Assembly (NCBI GenBank): GCA_004555725.1
Contig: SFHC01000007.1
Coordinates: forward strand, 1-64,000
Direction: 5' to 3'
DNA from: [Eubacterium] saphenum
GTDB taxonomy: Bacteria; Bacillota; Clostridia; Peptostreptococcales; Anaerovoracaceae
DNA: 64,000 nucleotides
This document shows positions 33,235 to 42,118 of the stretch, piece by piece. The stretch's first letter is position 1, and the number at the start of each line of letters is the position of its first letter. Position numbers and translations under genes: made by a program. The notes beneath the pieces were generated by a model, which ran no database searches, had not been told where the DNA came from, and saw only the letters and a list, made by a program, of their open reading frames with translations.

Positions 33235-34632
33235 ATGAAGGACGAGAAGAAAGCAGGAGGAGCGCCTGCGCAGTCTTCCGACGGACTGAAGAAGAATCTT
33301 GGTGTCGGCACAGCGCTCGCCACAGTGATCGGGTGTGTAATCGGATCCGGTGTATTCTTTAAACCACAGGCTATTTTCAGCACGACAGGCGGCGCGCCGG
33401 GCATGGGCGTCCTCGCGTGGGCAGTCGTAGGTATTATCAGCATCTGCGCTGCGCTGACCTTTGCGGAAGTTGCGGTTCTGATTCCTAAGACAGGCGGAAT
33501 TGTTACCTATATCCGTGATATTTACAGCCCGCGTCTTGGATTTGTCTGCGGATGGGTGCAGGTCCTGCTGTTTTATCCGGCGATGATCTCCGCGCTGGCC
33601 GTCGCATTCGGCAATCAGGCGGCGATGTTCCTCGGGAAGCAGTTCGCTGTTCCGCTGGCTCTGGTATGTATTCTGATTCTGGTCGCTGTAAACTGCATCA
33701 GTTCCAAGGCTGCCGGAAATCTGCAGATTGTCTTCACAATCTGTAAACTTGCGCCGATCATTCTGCTGATCATCTTTGGATTTGCCAAGGGAAGCAGCTC
33801 ACAGTCTGTGATGAGTCCGATGATCGGAAATGACGTCAACCCGGCATCTGCCATGGGTATGCTGCTCGTATCCATCCTCTTCGCATTTGAGGGCTGGACA
33901 GGTGTAGGAGCAATCGCAGGAGAACTGAAGAACCCGGGAAAGGATCTGCCGCGTGCAATTGTCGGCGGTGTATCTCTGATTACTGCGATCTACCTGATCA
34001 TCAACATCGCATACCTGAAAGTCATTCCGGCATCCCAGCTCGCTGCACTCGACGCACCGGCTGCGGCAGTCGCAATCAAGCTGTTCGGCGACATCGGCGG
34101 AAAGATCATCGCTGTCGGAATCATGATTTCCGTATTCGGAGCATGTAACGGATTTGTCCTTTCCGGATCCCGCGTCCTGTATTCTATGGCTGCGGAGGGA
34201 CTGTTCCCGAAGCATAAGCTGTTTGCGAAGCTGAACAAGTCACAGGTTCCGGCCAATGCCATCTATGTGGTATCCCTCATCGGAGCGATTTATTCCCTGA
34301 GCGGACAGTTCAATACACTGACTGACCTGGCCGTATTTGCCTGCTGGACATTCTACACACTGAGCTTTGTCGGCTGCATCAAGCTCCGCAAGGATCATCT
34401 GGAGTGGAAGAGAACCTATAAGGTTCCGCTGTATCCTGTAGTTCCGGCAATCGCAATCGCGAGCGGACTATTCGTCGTTGTTGACCAGCTGTTCCTGGCC
34501 GGAATGAAAGCGACTGTACTTTCCGTCTGCAGCATTGCAGTTATGCTGATCGGAATTCCGGTTTACGCCGCATTGGAGAAGAGATTCGAAAAAGAACAGA
34601 GCGAGGGAAATACAGAAGAGCAGTGTGCGTAA
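33235..34632 (+). CDS. APC-family amino acid permease (LAT/SteT-like)
   Basis: 465 residues, twelve hydrophobic segments. Family motifs: VIGCVIGSGVFFKPQAI near residue 33 (the GSGIF consensus of segment 1), FAFEGWTGVGAIAGELKNPGKDLPRAI in the middle, cited in part as GELKNPGKDLPRAI, and RVLYSMAAEGLFPK. It resembles serine/threonine exchangers and other L-amino acid exchangers of the APC superfamily. For an amino-acid fermenter this is a plausible substrate importer, but specificity is open. It starts with AAGGGAG at 33226 and stands alone; the aro operon promoter begins 40 bases after its stop. Confidence 0.92.
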   Translation: MKDEKKAGGAPAQSSDGLKKNLGVGTALATVIGCVIGSGVFFKPQAIFSTTGGAPGMGVLAWAVVGIISICAALTFAEVAVLIPKTGGIVTYIRDIYSPRLGFVCGWVQVLLFYPAMISALAVAFGNQAAMFLGKQFAVPLALVCILILVAVNCISSKAAGNLQIVFTICKLAPIILLIIFGFAKGSSSQSVMSPMIGNDVNPASAMGMLLVSILFAFEGWTGVGAIAGELKNPGKDLPRAIVGGVSLITAIYLIINIAYLKVIPASQLAALDAPAAAVAIKLFGDIGGKIIAVGIMISVFGACNGFVLSGSRVLYSMAAEGLFPKHKLFAKLNKSQVPANAIYVVSLIGAIYSLSGQFNTLTDLAVFACWTFYTLSFVGCIKLRKDHLEWKRTYKVPLYPVVPAIAIASGLFVVVDQLFLAGMKATVLSVCSIAVMLIGIPVYAALEKRFEKEQSEGNTEEQCA

Positions 34633-34671
34633 TGGAAGAAGGCGCAATCTGCAGAAATGTAAATGAGGAAC

Positions 34672-34700
34672 TTGACAACTTTCTGTATTAACCATACAAT
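34672..34700 (+). promoter_or_regulatory. Strong promoter of the aroE-aroK-aroD operon
   Basis: Perfect TTGACA (34672-34677), 17-base spacer, TACAAT (34695-34700). Transcription should begin near 34707, giving a leader of about 116 bases. Confidence 0.8.
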
Positions 34701-34743
34701 TAAGCCGTAATATTTTTGTGAACTATCATAATATGTCGGCGGA

Positions 34744-34798
34744 GAATAGAACGATCTATTCAGATGAAGGCCATTCCGCAATGGCCTTTTTCTTTTTA
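34744..34798 (+). terminator. Leader hairpins and attenuator-type terminator before aroE
   Basis: A perfect 7-bp stem GAATAGA-ACGA-TCTATTC (34744-34761) is followed by the terminator AAGGCCATT-CCGC-AATGGCCTT (34767-34788) with TTTTCTTTTT. Because the promoter at 34672 lies between it and the previous gene, this terminator is inside the aroE leader and must be overcome for expression. No T-box sequence or known riboswitch core is recognisable in the short leader. Confidence 0.7.
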
Positions 34799-34822
34799 TC
34801 GGACAAAAGGAGAACAGGCAAG

Positions 34823-35638
34823 ATGAAACTGGGACTGATCGGCCGGACACTGCAGCACAGCTGCTCACCGGAAATTCATCAGAAAATATTTCAGAAACTG
34901 GATATGAAGGACAGCGAATATGCACTGCTGGAGCTTGAACCGGAAGAGCTTGAAAATAAGCTGAAAGCGTTCCGCGCAGAGGGCTATAACGGTCTGAATG
35001 TTACGATTCCGTATAAATGCGATGTGATTCCGTTTTTGACCGGGCTTTCGGCCGAGGCCGAGGCAATTGGAGCGGTGAATACGATTCAGTTCCGCGAAGA
35101 TGGCCTGTACGGATATAATACGGATTATACGGGATTTGGGCGTTCACTTCTGGGCATGGGCGCGGATCCTGCAGGAAAGGACTGCACCGTTCTCGGAACT
35201 GGCGGCGCAGCGCGCGCGGTTGTGCAGTTTTTGGCTGACCGTAAACCGGCGTCTCTGACGGCGGTATCCAGACACAAGGACGGACAGGATGAGTTCCGCA
35301 GGTTTCTGGAAAAGAACGGCGGAGAGCTGATTTCCTATGAAGAACTGGAGCAGCGCAGCGGAGATATTCTTGTGAACTGCACACCGGTAGGCATGTACCC
35401 GAACATGGGGCGTTCTGCTGTTTCAGAAGAGATCATCTCTCGTTTCCAGGCAGCAATGGATCTGATTTACAATCCAAAGGAGACAGAGTTCCTTCGTCTG
35501 GCAAACGAACACGGTCTGAAAACAAGAAATGGCATGTACATGCTGACCGCGCAGGCTGCTGCGGCAGAGGAAATCTGGCTCGGGAGAGACATTCCGGAAA
35601 GTACTGTTCAGGAAATCGCGGAGGAGATGGAAGCATAA
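34823..35638 (+). CDS. aroE: Shikimate dehydrogenase
   Basis: 271 residues from ATG 34823 behind AAAGGAG; an upstream in-frame extension to 34718 runs through the terminator and is rejected. Substrate domain: HSCSPEIHQ (SxS shikimate contact) and NVTIPYK with the catalytic Lys, then Asp in YNTDYTGF. NADP domain: VLGTGGAARAVV (about residue 122). It converts 3-dehydroshikimate to shikimate. aroK follows four bases after its stop and aroD overlaps aroK, so three steps of the shikimate pathway are co-expressed; the rest of the pathway is outside the window. Confidence 0.95.
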   Translation: MKLGLIGRTLQHSCSPEIHQKIFQKLDMKDSEYALLELEPEELENKLKAFRAEGYNGLNVTIPYKCDVIPFLTGLSAEAEAIGAVNTIQFREDGLYGYNTDYTGFGRSLLGMGADPAGKDCTVLGTGGAARAVVQFLADRKPASLTAVSRHKDGQDEFRRFLEKNGGELISYEELEQRSGDILVNCTPVGMYPNMGRSAVSEEIISRFQAAMDLIYNPKETEFLRLANEHGLKTRNGMYMLTAQAAAAEEIWLGRDIPESTVQEIAEEMEA

Positions 35639-35642
35639 ACGT

Positions 35643-36167
35643 ATGGAAGACATGGAAAAGAGAGAAGTTAAGAATCTGGTGCTGATCGGCATGCCGGGAT
35701 GCGGAAAATCCACTTTCGGTAAAATGCTGGCGAGAAAACTGAATCGTCCCTTCTATGACGCGGATGATGTCCTGGAAGAGAGGGAAAGGCGCACGATCAA
35801 GGATCTGTTTGCGGAAGGGGAGGACGCGTTCCGCGAGGCAGAGATCCGGACAAGCCGCTATCTCGCGTCCGGAAGCGGACAGGTCATTGCCTGCGGCGGC
35901 GGTGTTGTGGAACGCAGAGAAAACCTGGGTCTGTACAGACAGACCGGCGTCATTCTGTTTATCGACCGTTCTCCAGAGGATATCATGAAGGATGTGGACA
36001 CAGAAGGCCGTCCGCTGCTGAAGAGCGGAAGAGAACGCATTCTGGAGTTATATGACCGGAGAATCGATAAATACAGAGCAGCAGCCGACTACTGCATTGA
36101 GAATAAAGGCAGTGAAGAGCAGGTGCTGAAACATCTGCTCGAACTGGTCAGGGAGGAACAGCTGTGA
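35643..36167 (+). CDS. aroK: Shikimate kinase
   Basis: 174 residues. Walker A GMPGCGKST near residue 18, the shikimate-binding DADDVLEE and RxxE segment (FREAEIRTSRYL), GGG in ACGGGVV, and the lid FIDRSPEDI...GRPLL. It phosphorylates shikimate with ATP. The start at 35643 is chosen because it is the first ATG after aroE; ATG 35652 is an alternative that would remove MEDM-type residues not usual in the family. The stop overlaps the GTG start of aroD (GTGA). Confidence 0.94.
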   Translation: MEDMEKREVKNLVLIGMPGCGKSTFGKMLARKLNRPFYDADDVLEERERRTIKDLFAEGEDAFREAEIRTSRYLASGSGQVIACGGGVVERRENLGLYRQTGVILFIDRSPEDIMKDVDTEGRPLLKSGRERILELYDRRIDKYRAAADYCIENKGSEEQVLKHLLELVREEQL

Positions 36168-36925
36168 AGCGAATCGGAAATAAGGAATTGGGTGATGGAA
36201 TCCCGGCAATCTGCGTTCCGGTTATGGGACAGACAGATGTCTTGCTGGAGAAAAGCGCGGAAGCGGCTGCCGCCGTGCCGCACGATGTGATTGAGCTGCG
36301 TATGGACAGTCTGGAATATGCGGGTGAAAGCGGCGCGGCGGCGCGAGCGATTCGCCTTGTGCGTCGCATTTTGCCGCAGGATAATCTGCTCTTCACTTTC
36401 CGTACGGAAGAGGAGGGCGGACTGCGCCGGATTACTGAGGATCGTTATTTTACGATGCTGCAGGAAGTGCTGGACGCAGGGGCTGCAGACGCTGTGGATA
36501 TTGAGTTTTTTAAAAACCGGGAGCGTGTACGGCAGACTCTGGCTTCGGCAGCAGAAAAAAAGGTCTTCAGTGTGCTGAGTTCACATGATTTTCAGGGCAC
36601 GCCGGCAAAGGAAGAACTGGTGAATCGCCTAACTGCGATGCATGAACTGGGGGCGGATGCAGCCAAGCTTGCCTGCATGCCGAAGTCGCAGGAAGATGTG
36701 TTCACTCTGATGGGTGCAACGGCGCAAGTGAAGGAACGGTTTCCAGAGCAGCTGCTGATTACGATGTCCATGGGCGCGGCCGGAACAGTCAGCCGCATCG
36801 CCGGAGAGGCAGACGGATCCTGTCTGACGTTCGGATGCGCGCAGGAGGCTTCCGCTCCCGGCCAGATTGAGGCCGGAGAGCTCCTGGATATGCTTGGCAA
36901 AATACATATATATATTCATAAATAA
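36164..36925 (+). CDS. aroD: 3-dehydroquinate dehydratase, type I
   Basis: 253 residues from GTG 36164 with GGGAGGAACAG before it. Type I features: AICVPVMGQT, the substrate-binding ELRMDSLE, FTFRTEEEGG, His in SSHDFQGTP (catalytic), and the Schiff-base Lys in ADAAKLACMP. It converts 3-dehydroquinate to 3-dehydroshikimate. It is the last gene of the aroEKD unit. The order EKD, with dehydratase last, means that the operon is not a typical aroDE fusion. Confidence 0.94.
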   Translation: MKRIGNKELGDGIPAICVPVMGQTDVLLEKSAEAAAAVPHDVIELRMDSLEYAGESGAAARAIRLVRRILPQDNLLFTFRTEEEGGLRRITEDRYFTMLQEVLDAGAADAVDIEFFKNRERVRQTLASAAEKKVFSVLSSHDFQGTPAKEELVNRLTAMHELGADAAKLACMPKSQEDVFTLMGATAQVKERFPEQLLITMSMGAAGTVSRIAGEADGSCLTFGCAQEASAPGQIEAGELLDMLGKIHIYIHK

Positions 36926-37302
36926 TTATGTTTAATCTATAAAAAATAATTATATACTCCGGAAATTTCAGTGTTTTTTATATAGAACGCGGTTGGGGTA
37001 AGTATAGTGAATGTTGGAATTTCAATACATTGAGATGTCAGTAATTCATCGTAGGCAGGGCTTGACAGGCCCTGCTTTTTTATGTTGAACGTGTGACGGG
37101 ATGATGTCGGGATCTTGACCTTTATACGTTTATGGTTTATATTTGATATAGCTGAGGAGCGTTGGGGTTTATCGAAACATCTGTATAATACATGTTCTCA
37201 GGAATACAAAATACAGCCATTCGTTTTCTCCGGGCGATTCAAAGCATGATTTATTTATTTTCTATTTATTAACAATTTAATTAAAGTTAGGAGTTGAGTT
37301 TT
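36926..37302 (+). other. Gene-free AT-rich region before the cstA-like gene
   Basis: 377 bases, no gene. Contains a terminator at 37055 and the promoter region of the CstA-like gene, where I cannot fix a single promoter. Confidence 0.5.
37055..37082 (+). terminator. Rho-independent terminator
   Basis: GCAGGGC (37055-37061) pairs with GCCCTGC (37069-37075) around TTGACAG-type loop, followed by TTTTTTA. It lies 130 bases after aroD and may end that operon or act on a short transcript upstream of cstA. Confidence 0.75.
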
Positions 37303-38847
37303 TTGGCTACATTCTTAATTGGACTTGTCATCCTGATTGTAGGCGGAGCGCTCTACGGAACACTGTGTGAGCGTGTTTTCCAGCCGGATGACCGTGAAAC
37401 TCCTGCTTATGCAAAACAGGACGGAGTCGACTTTGTACCGATGGCGACTTGGCGTAACTGCCTGATCAACCTGTTGAACATTGCGGGAACAGGCCCGATC
37501 CTTGGACCTATCCAGGGTATTCTGTTTGGACCTATTGCACTTATTACTATTCCTATCGGAAACGTACTCGGCGGTTCTTTCCACGATTACTTCTGCGGCA
37601 TGATCTGCACACGCGAGGGCGGACTGCAGATGCCTGAGATGATCAGAAAGTTCACCAACAAGGGTGTATACACTGTGTATAACATCTTCGTTTCCCTGCT
37701 GCTGCTCCTGGTCGGCGCTGTATTCGTTTACACCCCTGGAGACATCGCGGCAACTCAGGTATTCCACTTCTCCGGACTGGCAACAGATCCTAAGACATGG
37801 ATTATCTACGGAGTTATCTTTGTTTACTATCTGATCGCTACAGTATTCCCGATCGATAAGATCATCGGAAGAGTATACCCGATCTTCGGTATCATCCTGG
37901 TATTCTCTGCAGTTGGTATCTTCTTTGCACTGATCTTCAAGCAGATGCCGCTGGTTAACGTATGGGATTCCTGGAACACATCCGCATTCAACTATGGCGC
38001 TTACTTCAAGGCTGGACACTTTGTTCCTATCTTCTTTGTAACCGTAGCCTGCGGAATTCTGTCCGGATTCCATTCCACACAGACTGCACTGATTTCCAGA
38101 ACTATCAAGTCTGAGCATGAAGGACACATGACCTTCTACAACATGATGATGTGTGAAGGTTTCATCGCACTGTGCTGGGCAGCAGGAACAATGGCTATGC
38201 TCCAGCTCACAGCTGCAAAGGGCGGCATCAACTTCCAGCTGGACCCGTCCACTGGCGTTATGAGCTACTTCCAGAACGTTAACGGAACTATGACAGCAAT
38301 CTCTGCTACATCTGTAGTAGGTGTTATCTGCAGAAACTGCCTGGGCAGCGTCGGCGGAACAATCGCTCTGATTGGTGTTATTATCCTGCCGATCACATCC
38401 GGAGATACAGCACTGCGTGCGCTGCGTCTGATGGTTGCGGACACATTCCACATCAACCAGGATACCAACGGCAAGCGTTTTGCACTGGCTGTTCCTATTT
38501 ACGCACTGACACTGCTCATCCTGATCTGGGCTAAGTTCGATGCAAACGGATTCGCAATTCTGTGGAGATACTTTGCATGGTCCAACCAGACAATGGCACT
38601 GTTCGCACTGTGCTCCATCATGATCTGGATGATCGTCAACAAGAAGAAGGCATTCATCTGGATGCCGATGATTCCACTGGCATTCTACACCGTAGTATGT
38701 GTTTCCTACATCTGCAACGCGCAGATCGGATTCCACCTGCCATGGAACGTATCCTACATCATTTCCTTCGTAGCTGCAGTTGTCCTGATTGCGATTTCTA
38801 TCCATACAGGAAACAAGCGTGTAGCTGCTGATCATTCCCTGAAATAA
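37303..38847 (+). CDS. CstA-family carbon starvation/peptide or pyruvate permease
   Basis: 514 residues from TTG 37303, nine bases after AGGAG; the in-frame TTG at 37294 directly touches that site. Strongly hydrophobic with about 13-15 membrane segments. Family features: GTGPILGPIQG near residue 63, GNVLGGSFHDYFCGM, GILSGFHSTQTALISRT, and TSGDTALRALRLMVAD near residue 365. It belongs to the short Clostridia-type CstA (about 480-560 residues) and not the 700-residue E. coli form. CstA proteins import peptides or pyruvate at carbon limitation. Codon use is strongly biased as in highly expressed genes. Confidence 0.92.
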   Translation: MATFLIGLVILIVGGALYGTLCERVFQPDDRETPAYAKQDGVDFVPMATWRNCLINLLNIAGTGPILGPIQGILFGPIALITIPIGNVLGGSFHDYFCGMICTREGGLQMPEMIRKFTNKGVYTVYNIFVSLLLLLVGAVFVYTPGDIAATQVFHFSGLATDPKTWIIYGVIFVYYLIATVFPIDKIIGRVYPIFGIILVFSAVGIFFALIFKQMPLVNVWDSWNTSAFNYGAYFKAGHFVPIFFVTVACGILSGFHSTQTALISRTIKSEHEGHMTFYNMMMCEGFIALCWAAGTMAMLQLTAAKGGINFQLDPSTGVMSYFQNVNGTMTAISATSVVGVICRNCLGSVGGTIALIGVIILPITSGDTALRALRLMVADTFHINQDTNGKRFALAVPIYALTLLILIWAKFDANGFAILWRYFAWSNQTMALFALCSIMIWMIVNKKKAFIWMPMIPLAFYTVVCVSYICNAQIGFHLPWNVSYIISFVAAVVLIAISIHTGNKRVAADHSLK

Positions 38848-38898
38848 GAGTGAATGCGGCTGTGCGTGAGCATGGAAACTGAATAACGGATTATTACA

Positions 38899-38928
38899 GG
38901 CCGCTGCATCTGCAGCGGCCTTTTTCTT
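38899..38928 (+). terminator. Rho-independent terminator after the cstA-like gene
   Basis: Perfect 10-bp stem GGCCGCTGCA/TGCAGCGGCC with a two-base loop, followed by TTTTTCTT. The next 240 bases, up to the MoxR gene, hold no gene; an in-frame upstream extension of MoxR from 39021 lacks a ribosome binding site. Confidence 0.9.
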
Positions 38929-39167
38929 AGGGGACAAAAGGAAACCGCGCAAGGAGAAAGACAGACACAGTAATATGCTTAAATATTGCATATGAAGGGA
39001 ATAGGTATTAGGACAGATATATGCAGGATGACGCCTGTCTGCTAACTCTCTGCCTTAAGAATGACAGAATTACAGAATCGCAGCCGCCGGGAAACATGAA
39101 CGTCCGCCAGAACTCTGACGGGGGCAGCATCCATCCGGCAGAACATGCTGTAAAAGGGGGAACTGAT

Positions 39168-40097
39168 ATGGAACATAATGAAATGCTGGATTTTCTGAAG
39201 GAAGAAGGAATCAGCGATCGGATCATTGATGAAATCAAGTATTTCAGGAATTACTATAAACTGGACGCGGATCTGGAAGATCGTGTTCCGGTGCCGCAGT
39301 ATAAATATTATGGAAAAGAAGTCTGGGAAGAGGCGATTACAGCGATTCTGGCCGGAGAGAACATCCTGCTGGACGGTCCCAAGGCGACAGGAAAGAATGT
39401 CCTGGCCCAGGGCCTTTCCAATGTTTTCCACCGTCCGGAATGGGATATTTCATTTTACATCAATACGGACTCCGCATCTCTGATCGGAACGGACACGTTT
39501 GAGAACGGAAAAGTCACACTGCGTAAAGGACCGATTTACCGCGTTGCGGAAGCGGGCGGATTCGGCGTTCTGGATGAGATCAATATGGCCAAGAATGAGT
39601 CTCTGGCCGTTCTGCACGCCACACTGGATTTCCGCCGGTTCATCGATGTCCCGGGATACGATAAGATCAAGCTGAAGGAATCCACCCGGTTCATCGGAAC
39701 CATGAACTACGGCTACGCGGGAACCAGAGAGGTCAATGAAGCGCTGGCTTCCCGTTTTGTCGTGATCCATATGCCGGTCATTACCAAAGAAGGACTGAAA
39801 AAACTGATCCGCGACAAGTTCCCGAACCTGAAAGAAGAGTATACTGAGCAGTTCGCTGATCTGTTTATGGAAATCCGCAAGAAATGCGAAAGCGGAGAAA
39901 TCTCAACCAAAGCGCTGGACTTAAGAGGACTCCTGGCTTCCATCCATATGATGGACAGAGGACTGGATCCGGTGCGCGCCATCGAGCTGGGCATGGTGAA
40001 CAAGTGCTTTGACGACTACGAGCGTCAGCTTGTGGATGATATGGTTTCGGTACGCCTTCCGGGAGATCTGACCAGAGACCGGATTTTTACAGAGTAA
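39168..40097 (+). CDS. MoxR-type AAA ATPase
   Basis: 309 residues from ATG 39168 behind AAAGGGGG. AAA core: Walker A LLDGPKATGKNVLA (about residues 64-77, with Asn where Thr or Ser is usual), Walker B FGVLDEINMAKNES, sensor 1 GTMNYGYAGTREVNEA, and a lid with SRFVVIHMP. It forms a functional pair with the von Willebrand factor A gene 14 bases downstream, as in NorQ/NorD, CbbQ/CbbO and MoxR/CoxE systems, where the ATPase and the VWA protein remodel or metal-load a client enzyme. No obvious client is encoded adjacent. Confidence 0.92.
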   Translation: MEHNEMLDFLKEEGISDRIIDEIKYFRNYYKLDADLEDRVPVPQYKYYGKEVWEEAITAILAGENILLDGPKATGKNVLAQGLSNVFHRPEWDISFYINTDSASLIGTDTFENGKVTLRKGPIYRVAEAGGFGVLDEINMAKNESLAVLHATLDFRRFIDVPGYDKIKLKESTRFIGTMNYGYAGTREVNEALASRFVVIHMPVITKEGLKKLIRDKFPNLKEEYTEQFADLFMEIRKKCESGEISTKALDLRGLLASIHMMDRGLDPVRAIELGMVNKCFDDYERQLVDDMVSVRLPGDLTRDRIFTE

Positions 40098-40111
40098 GAT
40101 AAGAGGCAGAT

Positions 40112-41848
40112 ATGCAAGTCACAGATTTTGAAAAAAAGCGCGCGCTGAATCTGATCTGGAATGCGGCGCAGGATTATGACGCCGATCCGGGATTCCGCGT
40201 ATATGACGAGGACGGACGCGCCGATCTGTACTGGAACTGCATCATCGGCGCGATCTGGAAACACTATGACTGGGATAAGCTGTACGATTTCTATAAGACG
40301 TTCAATGGACTGGTCGATCAGGGCATGTACGAGAACTTGTTCTGGATTATGTTCGAAAACGGCGCGTATGAACGTGAAAAGAATGAACGTCCGGTATTTC
40401 CGTATCTGCGCAGGCAGTACGCAGAGAAGAATATTCCGAGAATCTTCGCGTCTGTAAACGCAAGCCGTGCAGACTGGCTGCTTGAGGGCCATCTGAAACG
40501 GTCTCTGGGTGAGGACTGCGGTCTTCCGGATCTGGTTGACAGAAAACTTCTGGACGCGCTGGAGATCGGCGCAGATCTTGATACTGATCAGGCTCTGGAT
40601 CATCTTGCAGAGACATTGTCAAAATTCTTTACCTATCATCGCCCGCAGCCTGGCGAAAAGAAAAAGAAGTTTGAGATCAATCCGGTCATGCATCCGTTCC
40701 TTTTCTACAAAGCGCGAAAAGCAAGGGAAAGCCTGGGACCGATGCGGAAAATGGCATTCGGTTTTGGAGAACACCGTTCAGAATACGGCGGATCTCTGGT
40801 CGACCAGAGCCATCTGAAGGTGTCTTTTTCCAAGTACTCTGCGCAGACCGACGAAGGTCTGAAAGAGTACATCAAGAACTATTTTGGAAAGCCGATCATG
40901 CAGGAACAGGATATGCGGCAGATGGAGAAAGACTATTGCACCGGGAACCACCGTGATGTCCACCTGTATTTCACAAACGGGGATTATGACACGCAGATGC
41001 TCCAGCAGGGGTTTGCCGGAAAACAGCTTCAGCTGTCCGTGGAACAGAGAGCCATCAACCAGGAGAAGTTCCATGAGCAGGAGCAGAAACACAGGGTGAC
41101 GATTGACCGTCTGACCAGCCGCATCCGGAATTCCGTCCTGATGCATATGGAGACACAGCGCGTCAATGCGCCGACTGGACAGCTGCAGGCGAGCCGGATA
41201 TGGAGAGGCCTATATCTGAATGACGACACTGTCTTTAAAAAGGAAATTAAAGGTGATACCGGCGATATCAGCGTCGACATCCTGATTGACTCTTCGACTT
41301 CTCAGGTGCATCGTACAGAAATGGTGTCTGCGCAGGCGTATATCATTGCAGAAAGCCTGACCCGCTGCGGAATTCCGGTCAGAGTCATGGGATTCTGCGC
41401 GATGAACGGGTATACCATCATGAACGTGTACCGCAGATACAACGATCCGCGGGAGGCAAACAAAAATATTTTCCGGTTCTACACGACGGGCGCCAACCGC
41501 GACGGACTGGCCGTCCGCCTTGCTGCAGGGCTGATTAAAAAGAATCACGCCGACCACCGGATTCTGATCATTCTTTCCGATGCCAAACCGAACGACATGA
41601 TCAAGATGCAGTCCGATGCCGGCGTGCTGAGAGATTATGCCGGTGATAACGGTGTTGAGGACACTGCCGCAGAAGTTCATGCCGTGAGAATGGCCGGGAT
41701 CAATGTGCTCGGCATTTTCTACGGTGCTGATGAGGATCTTCCGGGTGTTCGCAGAATGTACAACCGCGATTTTGTCCGGATTCGATCCTACGACCGGTTT
41801 GCGGATACCGTCGGCAGCCTTCTGCAGACACAGATTACCAGTATATAA
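40112..41848 (+). CDS. Von Willebrand factor A domain protein, NorD/CoxE-like partner of MoxR ATPase
   Basis: 578 residues. A long helical N-terminal half is followed from about residue 380 by a VWA domain with an intact metal-ion-dependent adhesion site: DISVDILIDSSTSQ (DxSxS), GANRDGLAVR (the Thr/Asp region) and LIILSDAKPND. The layout equals NorD-type activators. With the ATPase at 39168 it probably acts as a chaperone that inserts metal or changes conformation of an enzyme complex. The ribosome binding site AAGAGGC is good, the gap is 14 bases, and a terminator at 41926 ends the two-gene unit. Confidence 0.88.
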   Translation: MQVTDFEKKRALNLIWNAAQDYDADPGFRVYDEDGRADLYWNCIIGAIWKHYDWDKLYDFYKTFNGLVDQGMYENLFWIMFENGAYEREKNERPVFPYLRRQYAEKNIPRIFASVNASRADWLLEGHLKRSLGEDCGLPDLVDRKLLDALEIGADLDTDQALDHLAETLSKFFTYHRPQPGEKKKKFEINPVMHPFLFYKARKARESLGPMRKMAFGFGEHRSEYGGSLVDQSHLKVSFSKYSAQTDEGLKEYIKNYFGKPIMQEQDMRQMEKDYCTGNHRDVHLYFTNGDYDTQMLQQGFAGKQLQLSVEQRAINQEKFHEQEQKHRVTIDRLTSRIRNSVLMHMETQRVNAPTGQLQASRIWRGLYLNDDTVFKKEIKGDTGDISVDILIDSSTSQVHRTEMVSAQAYIIAESLTRCGIPVRVMGFCAMNGYTIMNVYRRYNDPREANKNIFRFYTTGANRDGLAVRLAAGLIKKNHADHRILIILSDAKPNDMIKMQSDAGVLRDYAGDNGVEDTAAEVHAVRMAGINVLGIFYGADEDLPGVRRMYNRDFVRIRSYDRFADTVGSLLQTQITSI

Positions 41849-41925
41849 AATATGAAGCATCCTGTATTTCAGCGAGAAAAGGAACAAATCAGATACACTG
41901 GAGTACAGAGAAGAAAGCCCGGAGA

Positions 41926-41958
41926 CGGACGGTTTCAGACCGCCGCTCCGGGCTTTTG
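41926..41958 (+). terminator. Rho-independent terminator of the MoxR-VWA unit
   Basis: AGCCCGGAG (41926-41934) pairs with CTCCGGGCT (41946-41954), followed by TTTTG. Confidence 0.8.
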
Positions 41959-42118
41959 TGCGGAATATATTTCCCTCTATGTGTTAGATAAGAGACAAAC
42001 TTCTTCTTCTATTCTGCTTTTCTGTAGAAATTCAGAAATCTTAACATGCAATCGCATAAAAATATGGTAAGATAATGGGAAAGGATTGTGCGAAATAATT
42101 AGAAATGGGAGATTGGTC

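Noticed and set aside
34701..34822. T-box leader of the aro operon
   Set aside because: The leader is far too short and lacks the T-box sequence and AGGGTGG-type block.
37315..38991. Long antisense frame (558 codons) opposite the cstA-like gene
   Set aside because: It is the complement of a clearly coding, codon-biased membrane protein and its product is Cys/Asp/Gln-rich without any recognisable fold. Similar long antisense frames at 11131-12447, 13081-14205 and 60383-62074 were rejected for the same reason.
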